Shown one piece after another: positions 16,183-23,389 of a stretch of 64,000 bases of DNA. Made by a program: the position numbers and the translations under genes. Within the stretch, counting starts at the first letter, position 1, and every line of letters starts with the position of its first letter. The notes beneath the pieces are model-generated. The model made no database searches. It saw only the letters and a list, made by a program, of their open reading frames with translations, and was not told where the DNA came from. The DNA is from WLWS01 sp047638675 (GTDB lineage: Bacteria; Pseudomonadota; Gammaproteobacteria; Eutrophobiales; Eutrophobiaceae), in NCBI GenBank assembly GCA_047638675.1, contig JBLIML010000003.1, positions 28,413-92,412 on the forward strand. Direction: 5' to 3'.

Positions 16183-16512
16183 ATGTCTGATTTCTTTATA
16201 AATAATGCATATGCGCAGGCAGCGGGCCCGGCGGGTGGTGGTATGGGTAGTCTGTTTATGTTTGGTATGTTGTTTGTGGTGTTTTACTTTTTCCTTATTC
16301 GACCGCAGATGAAGCAGGCCAAGGAGCACAAAGAAATGGTGGTATCCCTGGCCAAGGGTGATGAGGTGGTCACAACCGGTGGATTACTTGGTCGCATCAT
16401 TAAGGTCGGCGATAATTTTCTGGTTCTTGAGATCGCAAAGGATGTAGAAGTCAAAGTACAGAAACATGCCGTGTCAGCTACTTTGCCGAAAGGCACCAGT
16501 AAAACCCTGTAG
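16183..16512 (+). CDS. yajC: Preprotein translocase subunit YajC
   Basis: 109 residues, normal for YajC, the small accessory membrane protein of the SecDF-YajC complex. A Gly/Ala-rich start (AQAAGPAGGGMG) leads to one membrane helix (about residues 23-42, LFMFGMLFVVFYFFLIRPQM). The cytoplasmic domain carries the conserved RPQMKQAKEHKEM and GDEVVTTGGLLGRI motifs. It heads an operon with secD 36 nt downstream. The usual upstream neighbours queA-tgt are absent here; the mosaic accessory block lies there instead. Confidence 0.97.
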   Translation: MSDFFINNAYAQAAGPAGGGMGSLFMFGMLFVVFYFFLIRPQMKQAKEHKEMVVSLAKGDEVVTTGGLLGRIIKVGDNFLVLEIAKDVEVKVQKHAVSATLPKGTSKTL

Positions 16513-16548
16513 TTTTTAGTCATACATATAAATCAAAAGTAGGACCTT

Positions 16549-18408
16549 ATGAATCGTTACTCCGCCTGGAAATATATTCTTATTTTGCTCGTCGTGATTT
16601 TTGGTGGCATTTATGCCTTGCCTAATATTTACGGAAAGGATCCTTCCCTACAAGTCTCAGCATCGCGTGCAGCAGAAATCAGTGAGTTAACCGAAATACT
16701 GGTAACGACGGCGCTGGATGAAGCTGGCATGAAGGCTAAATCCATTGATATCAATGTGGATTCTCTGGTGGTGCGATTTGACAATGAAGATATCCAGCTC
16801 AAAGCACAGGATGTTGTTAAATCCGCGCTTGGCAGTAATTATGTCGTGGCCTTAAACCTGGCGCCTGCGACACCAGAATGGTTAAGGTCTCTTGGCGCCG
16901 AACCCATGTTTCTTGGTCTGGATTTGCGTGGTGGTGTGCACTTTCTCATGGAGGTGGACATGGTCGCGGCTGTACACAAGGCAGAGGATCGTTATGTTTC
17001 TGATCTGAGAACCCTGTTGAGGGAGAACAAGGTTCGTTATAAAACAATAGGTCGTCAGGGTAGCGGTGGTTTGCTGGTGCGCTTTCGCGATGAAGAGCAA
17101 AAGCTCAGTGGCGTTAAACTGATTGAAAAAGAATACAATGAATTAGACATCAAAGATGTCGATAGTGACACAGGCGAAGCTCAGGTAGTGGTGAGTATTA
17201 TCGAGTCAGCTATGTTGGAAACCAGGCGACTGGCATTACAACAAAACATCACCACCCTGCGTAAACGCGTGAACGAATTGGGTGTAGCTGAACCTGTAAT
17301 TCAGCAGCAGGGATTAAATCGAGTGGTGGTGCAATTGCCGGGTGTGCAGGATACCGCCAGAGCGAAGGAAATTCTTGGTGCGACGGCGACGCTTGAATTT
17401 CGTATGGCCGATGAAGAGCACTCAGTACAAGATGCAATAGATGGTCGTATTCCCGCGGGTGCCAGACTGTACGAGAATCGTGATGGGCAACCGATCTTGT
17501 TGAAGAAACAGGTCATGCTCACTGGCGATTATATTATTGATGCCGCCTCTGGCATCGATCAATCGAGCGGTGGTCCCAGTGTCACTATCACCCTGGATGG
17601 CAAAGGGGCGAAAATCTTCAGTAATCGAACGCGTGAGGAAGTTGGGAAGTTGATGGGTGTGGTTTTTATTGAAAACAAATCAGAAACGGTCGAAGTCGAT
17701 GGCGAGTTTGTGAAAAAGAAGAAGGTTATCGAAGAGGTTATCAACACGGCCACAATTCGTGAGCAACTTGGTAAACGTTTTCAAATCACCGGGCTGGATT
17801 CAACGCAGGAAGCGCGTAATTTAGCGCTCTTACTGCGAGCTGGTGCGCTGGCTGCGCCCATTGAGATTATTGAAGAACGTACCGTGGGTCCTAGTCTGGG
17901 GCAGGATAATATCGACAAGGGTTTCGAGTCCGTGATTATCGGTTTTGCACTGGTGCTGGTATTTATGCTGTTCTATTACAAAATGTTTGGCCTCGCCGCA
18001 AATATTGCACTTTCGCTTAACCTGGTTTTGATTGTCGCCTTATTGTCTTTACTGCAGGCCACACTCACTCTGCCAGGTATCGCCGGTATCGTGCTAACGG
18101 TGGGTATGGCGGTGGATGCGAATGTGCTTATATTTCAGCGTATTCGTGAAGAGTTGGCGAATGGTAACTCGCCGCAGGCCAGTATTCATTCCGGTTATGA
18201 AAAGGCGTTTTCGACGATTGCCGATGCCAATATCACCACTCTGATAGCTGCACTGGTTTTGTTTAGTTTCGGGACGGGCCCCATTAAGGGCTTTGCCGTA
18301 ACACTTTGTCTCGGCATTATCAGTTCGATGTTCACCTCAATCGTCGTGAGCAGAGGCATCGTCAATGCCATTTACGGTGGCAAGAAATTACAAAAACTCT
18401 CTATTTAG
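16549..18408 (+). CDS. secD: Protein translocase subunit SecD
   Basis: 619 residues, full length for gammaproteobacterial SecD, which with SecF uses proton motive force to pull exported proteins across the inner membrane. There is one N-terminal helix (about 8-25), a large periplasmic domain with the D1 motif FLGLDLRGGVHFLMEVD (about 121-137), and five C-terminal membrane helices (about 455-610) with VGMAVDANVLIFQRIREE, the conserved D4 region of the SSD-like domain. AGGACC lies just upstream of the start. Followed by secF 22 nt later. Confidence 0.98.
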   Translation: MNRYSAWKYILILLVVIFGGIYALPNIYGKDPSLQVSASRAAEISELTEILVTTALDEAGMKAKSIDINVDSLVVRFDNEDIQLKAQDVVKSALGSNYVVALNLAPATPEWLRSLGAEPMFLGLDLRGGVHFLMEVDMVAAVHKAEDRYVSDLRTLLRENKVRYKTIGRQGSGGLLVRFRDEEQKLSGVKLIEKEYNELDIKDVDSDTGEAQVVVSIIESAMLETRRLALQQNITTLRKRVNELGVAEPVIQQQGLNRVVVQLPGVQDTARAKEILGATATLEFRMADEEHSVQDAIDGRIPAGARLYENRDGQPILLKKQVMLTGDYIIDAASGIDQSSGGPSVTITLDGKGAKIFSNRTREEVGKLMGVVFIENKSETVEVDGEFVKKKKVIEEVINTATIREQLGKRFQITGLDSTQEARNLALLLRAGALAAPIEIIEERTVGPSLGQDNIDKGFESVIIGFALVLVFMLFYYKMFGLAANIALSLNLVLIVALLSLLQATLTLPGIAGIVLTVGMAVDANVLIFQRIREELANGNSPQASIHSGYEKAFSTIADANITTLIAALVLFSFGTGPIKGFAVTLCLGIISSMFTSIVVSRGIVNAIYGGKKLQKLSI

Positions 18409-18430
18409 TGAATCCACTGAAGGCTGAAAG

Positions 18431-19366
18431 ATGACAGACAAGAAAGAAAAAGTAATGTTTAAGCTGATGGAAAAGCGTCGGATAGCCGCGGTTTTCTCCG
18501 CCATTTTACTGACTATAGCGCTAGCTTCTTTGTTCACTCGAGGTTTGAATTTGGGCATTGATTTTACTGGAGGAACTCTGCTTGAAGTGGGCTTTTCTGA
18601 ATCGGTAGAACTGGACAGTGTAAGGTCTGCTTTGGCGGATTCTGAATTCAATGATGCGACCGTTCAGTACTTTGGTTCATCAAAGGATGTGCTTATCAGG
18701 GTTGCACCGAAAGAAGGCAAGAACAGCGCCACTATCAGCAGCGAACTGCTAGCCTTGTTAAAAAATGTGGGCAAGCAAGCGGAGTTGCGACGGCAGGAAT
18801 TTGTGGGCCCGCAGGTGGGAGAAGAATTGACGGAAGAAGGTGGTCTGGCAATGTTGGCGGCCCTCGGCATGATCATGTTGTATGTTGCCATCCGATTTCA
18901 GCTGCGTTTTTCTGCTGGTGCTATTGCCGCGCTAGCACATGACGTCATCATCACCATAGGGTTCTTCTCCATCACTCAAATGAATTTCGATTTAACGGTG
19001 TTGGCAGCGATACTGGCGGTGATTGGTTATTCTTTGAACGATACAATTGTCGTCTTTGATCGAATACGCGAGAATTTCCGTCGTATGCGCAAGGAAGAAC
19101 CGCTGGAAATAATAAATGTCTCGCTTAATCAGACATTGAGCCGAACGATTATCACCTCATTAACAACTTTGCTTGTATTATCTGCTTTGTTTTTTGTCGG
19201 AGGGGAAATTATTCATTCGTTCTCTGCGGCCTTGATTGTGGGCGTCGTGATCGGTACCTACTCCTCAATCTATATCGCCTGCCCGATAACACTGGCGCTG
19301 GGCGTGAGCAAGCAGGATTTAATGCCGGTGGAAAAAGAAGGCGAGGATTTGGTAGATCGTCCTTAA
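18431..19366 (+). CDS. secF: Protein translocase subunit SecF
   Basis: 311 residues, typical of SecF. The N-terminal helix (about 17-36) precedes the D1 motif LGIDFTGGTLLEVGFS. Later helices carry LAHDVIITIGFF and IGYSLNDTIVVFDRIREN (about 195-214), the paired region that contacts SecD. The C-terminal helices end near residue 295. It partners with SecD and YajC and closes the operon. The gap of about 160 bases to pdxB shows no clear terminator. Confidence 0.98.
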   Translation: MTDKKEKVMFKLMEKRRIAAVFSAILLTIALASLFTRGLNLGIDFTGGTLLEVGFSESVELDSVRSALADSEFNDATVQYFGSSKDVLIRVAPKEGKNSATISSELLALLKNVGKQAELRRQEFVGPQVGEELTEEGGLAMLAALGMIMLYVAIRFQLRFSAGAIAALAHDVIITIGFFSITQMNFDLTVLAAILAVIGYSLNDTIVVFDRIRENFRRMRKEEPLEIINVSLNQTLSRTIITSLTTLLVLSALFFVGGEIIHSFSAALIVGVVIGTYSSIYIACPITLALGVSKQDLMPVEKEGEDLVDRP

Positions 19367-19529
19367 GCGCTTATCTTGCTGAATTGTTTTTCTTTCTTTC
19401 CTTATCTGTCCGGACCCAATCTTCGGCCAATTTTTAGCAGGTAAAATCTACTAACAAATTTTTTGTTTAAGTGCTATTTCTATTGGATCAATTGCAGACC
19501 TGGAACGTCAATCAATATTCAAATAGTCT

Positions 19530-20687
19530 ATGCTCAAGATAATTGCAGATAACGCGATTCCCTTCGTCGAACGGTTTTTTTCTCGCATTGGCGAAGTCAA
19601 TTTGGTCGATGGGCGAAAGATATTCGCAGAAACTATAAAAGGGGCTGATGTGCTTGTCTGTCGCACGGTAACCAAAGTTAACGCGCAATTGTTACAGAAT
19701 TCAGCCATCTGTATTGTCGCCAGTCCCACCAGTGGATTTGATCATGTCGATCTTAACTATTTGCAGCAGCAATCAATTACCTTCGTCTCTGCCCCCGGTA
19801 GTAATGCGCGTTCTGTGGCCGAATATGTCTTAAGTGCACTTTTTGTGCTGGCAGATCAAAACGCGTTTGATTTAACGGATAAAACAGTAGGCATCATAGG
19901 ATGTGGCAAGGTCGGATCTGAAGTACGTGATTTTTTTCAAGCCATTGGTATTACGAGCCAGGTATATGATCCGATTTTACAAGAGAGTTCCGATAGCAAC
20001 GATTACTGTGAGCTGGCGGATATTCAAGCGGCCGATATTATTACTCTACATGTGCCACTAACGACGGACGGTGCCTATCCAACTTTGCGAATGCTGGATG
20101 CACGTTTTTTTCATGACTTGAAAGAAGACGTAATTCTTATAAACACTGCTCGTGGTCAGGTGTTGGATGAAACAGACTTTACAAAGTTTTTGTTGCTCAA
20201 TCCGCAGGCCATGGCTGTGGTCGATGTCTGGGAAAATGAACCCGCCATTGATGCGGCACTTTTGCTACGTGCAGATATTGCGACTTCCCACATAGCCGGT
20301 TACAGCATGGACGGGAAGTTGCGCGCAACACAAATGGTGTTTGATAAGGTGTGCGAATCTCTGAACATAAATAACGACTATGAAGGTCAGCAAACGATAT
20401 TTCCGATGGATAGGTCGCGCGAGATTTCTCTGAGTCATGATCAGAAAGACATTGATGCGATATCGATGGCCGTGCTGGCCTCTTATGATGTGCGAAGTGA
20501 TGCCGCGGCCTTACGACGTATCCTGGAAGACAATGTTGAAGACAGAAGTAGTTACTTCGATGATTTAAGAAATAATTATCCTATACGCCGGGAATTTTCT
20601 TCTCTGGGAATCGCGCTCACAAAAGAGGCAAAATCCTTACGCCAAATGTTGCTAACATTGGGTTTTCGACTCACCGACGCTATCTAA
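19530..20687 (+). CDS. pdxB: 4-phosphoerythronate dehydrogenase PdxB
   Basis: 385 residues of the D-2-hydroxyacid dehydrogenase fold with the C-terminal PdxB dimerisation extension. PdxB oxidises 4-phospho-D-erythronate in the DXP-dependent pyridoxal phosphate pathway. Visible: NAD+ loop VGIIGCGKVGSEV (about 120), catalytic Arg in NTARGQVLDE (about 207), Glu in VWENEP (about 235) and His in TSHIAGYS (about 253). The C-terminal region (about 290-385) is longer than in other hydroxyacid dehydrogenases, which is the PdxB hallmark. purN follows after 14 nt. Confidence 0.95.
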   Translation: MLKIIADNAIPFVERFFSRIGEVNLVDGRKIFAETIKGADVLVCRTVTKVNAQLLQNSAICIVASPTSGFDHVDLNYLQQQSITFVSAPGSNARSVAEYVLSALFVLADQNAFDLTDKTVGIIGCGKVGSEVRDFFQAIGITSQVYDPILQESSDSNDYCELADIQAADIITLHVPLTTDGAYPTLRMLDARFFHDLKEDVILINTARGQVLDETDFTKFLLLNPQAMAVVDVWENEPAIDAALLLRADIATSHIAGYSMDGKLRATQMVFDKVCESLNINNDYEGQQTIFPMDRSREISLSHDQKDIDAISMAVLASYDVRSDAAALRRILEDNVEDRSSYFDDLRNNYPIRREFSSLGIALTKEAKSLRQMLLTLGFRLTDAI

Positions 20688-20701
20688 ACAGCCATACTAA
20701 T

Positions 20702-21295
20702 ATGAATATCGCTTTTCTGGCTTCGCACCGAGGTAGCAACATGCAATCCATAATTGATGCATGTAAATCCGGTTTATTATCCGCCACGCCGGTTGTGGTT
20801 ATCAGTAATAATATTGACTCCGGTGCCCTTGCCAGAGCAAAGAGGGAAGGCATCCCTGCCTGCCACCTGAGTAGCCAATCATTCCCTGACGAGGCTGAAC
20901 TTGATCAAATGATTGTTAATTCTCTGTTGCAATACAATACTGAATTGGTGGTTCTCGCTGGCTATATGAAACGCATCGGTCCTTTGGTATTGGCGGCGTT
21001 TCCGGGAAGAGTGATTAATATTCACCCCTGCCTGCTACCTAAATATGGAGGTCAGGGGATGTACGGTATGCGTGTTCACGAAGCGGTGATAGCTGCGGGT
21101 GATAAGGAATCTGGTGTCACCATTCACGTGGTGAATGATGAATATGACAAGGGCGCTATACTGGCGCAACGAAAGGTAAGCGTAGAAGAGGGCGATAGCG
21201 CAGAAAGTCTTGCGCAGCGAGTACTCGCCCTGGAACACACCCTTTATGTCGACACCATTCGCAATATTATTGCGGGCAAAGTGTTGCTGCCTTGA
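20702..21295 (+). CDS. purN: Phosphoribosylglycinamide formyltransferase PurN
   Basis: 197 residues, a normal length for GAR transformylase, which transfers a formyl group from 10-formyl-THF in purine synthesis. The N-terminal Rossmann start is IAFLASHRGSNMQSIIDA. The catalytic segment VINIHPCLLPKYGGQGMYG holds the Asn/His pair near residues 105-107, and VNDEYDKGAILAQ contains the catalytic Asp. One unusual feature is Cys in the common HPSLLP motif (HPCLLP). It lies 14 nt after pdxB and 16 nt before the N-acetyltransferase, so all three are probably one transcript. Confidence 0.95.
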   Translation: MNIAFLASHRGSNMQSIIDACKSGLLSATPVVVISNNIDSGALARAKREGIPACHLSSQSFPDEAELDQMIVNSLLQYNTELVVLAGYMKRIGPLVLAAFPGRVINIHPCLLPKYGGQGMYGMRVHEAVIAAGDKESGVTIHVVNDEYDKGAILAQRKVSVEEGDSAESLAQRVLALEHTLYVDTIRNIIAGKVLLP

Positions 21296-21311
21296 CCAGA
21301 GTAAATACCGC

Positions 21312-22082
21312 ATGATAAATATTGAGCGTTGTCTTGACAGGATTAATTACCAGGGAAGCCGAGAGCCGTCTCTTGAGACCTTGAAAGCCTTACAGCTCGC
21401 CTTCGTCTACGCGATCCCATTTGAGAATCTGGATATACATCTGCAGAGGAAAATTGAACTATCCGCAGAGAATAGTTACCGGAAAATAATTGATGAGCGG
21501 CGGGGCGGGTTTTGCTACGAATGCAATACGCTGTTTCATTCAATGCTTGAAATGCTTGGTTTCGATGTGAAGTTTGTCGCAGCCACTATGCAGCTTCCGA
21601 TTGCCATGAATATTGAGTTTGAGCATATGGCGCTGATGGTTCGTCTTGATGATGTTTATCTGGTGGATGTCGGAAATGGACAATCCTGCCAGCAAGCCAT
21701 GCGAATTGGCGCTGATGAGATTGTTAAATTTGAAAATGTTGAGTATCGTCTCGACGAGTTTGAAGACGGCCATGCACTGTACTTCAGAGGAGAAGGTGAT
21801 GACTGGTTGCCACGATTTTCCTTTACAACAGTGCCACGGCAATTGAAAGAGTATGAGGAGATGTGTCACATAATTCAGACTTCGCCGGCGTCCCATTTCA
21901 CGCATAGAAAGGTGATAACGATAGCCAGGCCAGACGGACGGGTGAGTCTTGTCGATAGAGATCTGGAAATAAAGCAGGCGGGAAGAGTGACAACGCGCAG
22001 CCTTAAATCGAACGAACAATATAAAGAGAGCCTGGAGACTTACTTTTCTATTCAATTGCCTGAATTGCCGAAGAGTTGGTAG
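21312..22082 (+). CDS. nat: Arylamine N-acetyltransferase
   Basis: 256 residues of the arylamine N-acetyltransferase family, which uses acetyl-CoA through a Cys-His-Asp triad. The nucleophile is Cys in RRGGFCYECN (about 68), the His is in EHMALMV (about 105) and the Asp in LVDVGNG (about 120). The ATG at 21312 is chosen because the family begins here; longer frames run into purN. It lies 16 nt after purN. MITE copy 2 begins 23 bases after its stop, and the hairpin inside that element could end this transcript. Physiological substrate unknown. Confidence 0.92.
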   Translation: MINIERCLDRINYQGSREPSLETLKALQLAFVYAIPFENLDIHLQRKIELSAENSYRKIIDERRGGFCYECNTLFHSMLEMLGFDVKFVAATMQLPIAMNIEFEHMALMVRLDDVYLVDVGNGQSCQQAMRIGADEIVKFENVEYRLDEFEDGHALYFRGEGDDWLPRFSFTTVPRQLKEYEEMCHIIQTSPASHFTHRKVITIARPDGRVSLVDRDLEIKQAGRVTTRSLKSNEQYKESLETYFSIQLPELPKSW

Positions 22083-22105
22083 GGGTCATAAACCAATAAA
22101 CTTAT

Positions 22106-22255
22106 GGGGCTTCAGCAGAATCTGTGGGTGATAACACAACAGTCCTCTTGAGAATGAAAAAAATAAAATCCCGTCATTCCCGCCAAAAGCACGCGGGAAT
22201 GACGGTTTTTGTTAGTTTGCCATTCTTATTCACCCACAGATTCTGCGAAAGAGCC
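22106..22255. mobile_element. MITE-like element, copy 2 (150 bp)
   Basis: Ends GGGGCTTCAGCAGAATCTG and, inverted, GGCTCTTTCGCAGAATCTG, both continuing TGGGTG. It is bracketed by a perfect 8-bp target duplication AAACTTAT (22098-22105 and 22256-22263). The core is a 13-bp perfect palindrome arm pair. It ends only 34 bases before the gloA start codon, so it has landed in the gloA upstream region. Confidence 0.9.
22171..22210 (+). terminator. Hairpin inside MITE copy 2, terminator-like
   Basis: CCGTCATTCCCGC (22171-22183) pairs perfectly with GCGGGAATGACGG (22193-22205) around a nine-base loop and is followed by TTTTTG. The structure could end transcription from the N-acetyltransferase side. 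The same palindrome core occurs in MITE copy 1, with only one arm in copy 3. Confidence 0.6.
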
Positions 22256-22289
22256 AAACTTATTAACGTAGAAGCAGGAGTAAAAAACA

Positions 22290-22676
22290 ATGCGGATGCT
22301 ACACACAATGCTGCGAGTCGGGGATTTGGAACGATCAAAGGCGTTTTACATTGACGTGCTTGAGATGAAATTGATACGGGAGCATGCGTTTCCCGAGGGT
22401 GAATTTACCCTGGCATTCGTTGGTTACGGCACAGAATCCGACTCTACCGTACTTGAGCTTACGCATAACTGGGGTCAATCAGACTATGACATGGGCAATG
22501 CCTATGGACATATCGCCATTGGTGTTGATGATGTCTATAAAGCCTGCGAGCGTATACGTGCCGCCGGCGGTAAAGTTGTTCGCGAGGCGGGACCGATGGC
22601 AGCGGGGACAACCGTTATCGCCTTTGTCGAAGACCCCGACGGTTACAAAGTCGAATTACTGGAAGACAAGCGATAA
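22290..22676 (+). CDS. gloA: Lactoylglutathione lyase (glyoxalase I)
   Basis: 128 residues of the vicinal-oxygen-chelate fold, very close in length to E. coli GloA, which converts the methylglyoxal-glutathione hemithioacetal to S-lactoylglutathione. All four metal ligands fall where expected: His5 (MLHTMLR), Glu56 (VLELTHN), His74 (AYGHIAIG) and Glu122 (YKVELLED). Short spacing and a Ni/Co-type sequence (no long insertions) support the bacterial class. AGGAG sits ten bases before the start. The gene is bracketed by MITE copies 2 and 3. Copy 3's target duplication begins at the base right after the stop codon. Confidence 0.95.
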   Translation: MRMLHTMLRVGDLERSKAFYIDVLEMKLIREHAFPEGEFTLAFVGYGTESDSTVLELTHNWGQSDYDMGNAYGHIAIGVDDVYKACERIRAAGGKVVREAGPMAAGTTVIAFVEDPDGYKVELLEDKR

Positions 22677-22684
22677 ATCTATTT

Positions 22685-22810
22685 GGCTCTTTCGCAGAAT
22701 CTGTGGGTGAAAATATAATATTCTTTTGAGCCTGGATAAACATAGCACGCGGGAATGACGGTGTTTTTTACCTGTCTTTCCTGTTAACCCATAGATTCTG
22801 CTGAAGACCC
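22685..22810. mobile_element. MITE-like element, copy 3 (126 bp)
   Basis: Starts GGCTCTTTCGCAGAATCTG and ends with the inverted GGGTCTTCAGCAGAATCTA form. It is bracketed by the perfect 8-bp direct repeat ATCTATTT (22677-22684 and 22803-22810 ending the inverted repeat, repeat copy at 22811-22818). It holds only one half of the CGGGAATGACG palindrome, so its core has been partly deleted. It separates gloA from the convergent DUF4399 gene. Confidence 0.88.
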
Positions 22811-22817
22811 ATCTATT

Positions 22818-23258
22818 TTATTCCACGGTAATAGTAATCTGTTTTGATACCACAGCCGGATCATGTGGAATGTGACTGAAATCGCCTAACAGTAATTGTA
22901 AAGTATGCGTGCCTGGTTCGAGTTCTATGCTGGCTTCGGTCTGACCTCCACCAAAATGACGATGTTTGTCATCTTTGCCTATGGGTAAGTGCATTGCCGG
23001 CAACTCAGTATCTATCAGCAGGTGGTGGTGGCCAGTATTGGCGATATTGGCCCCGGCTGGTGCTACGCCCATATTTTTGAGACCAAAACGTACCACTACC
23101 GGGTTTTGCAGAGTCTCTCCATCGGCTGGAGAAATAAAATAGAGTTCAGCCCTGGTTTCCGGACCACTCGCGGCCAAAATGGCGCTGGGCGTAAGGATAA
23201 GTACATAAAGTATAGCTATCGATCTAATCATGCTCTGCTTCCTGAATTTTGTTTTCAA
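22818..23258 (-). CDS. DUF4399-family exported protein
   Basis: 146 residues (137 if ATG 23231 is used). An N-terminal signal peptide (about residues 10-29, ...ILTPSAILAAS) is followed by a single DUF4399 domain: YFISPADGETLQNPVVVRFG, then GHHHLLID, HRHFGGGQTEASIELEPG, and HTLQLLLGDFSHIPHDP. The His-rich pattern is conserved in this family and suggests metal binding, but no function is established. It is convergent with gloA, and MITE copy 3 lies at its 3' end; the stop codon overlaps the element's target duplication. Confidence 0.85.
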   Translation of the reverse strand: MKTKFRKQSMIRSIAILYVLILTPSAILAASGPETRAELYFISPADGETLQNPVVVRFGLKNMGVAPAGANIANTGHHHLLIDTELPAMHLPIGKDDKHRHFGGGQTEASIELEPGTHTLQLLLGDFSHIPHDPAVVSKQITITVE

Positions 23259-23389
23259 CAGGCGATTAGTTTAGCACAGACTGTAATCTTTAAATAAGGT
23301 TGACGACATGACGGGAGTCGCGGAAAATCCCGTCCAGCCAGATTATTTAATGACCAGTTAAACTCTCTCTTAAATCCCAAATATTAATA

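Noticed and set aside
22124..22354. Small ORF across MITE copy 2 into gloA
   Set aside because: It is an out-of-frame read through the element and the gloA start; no support.
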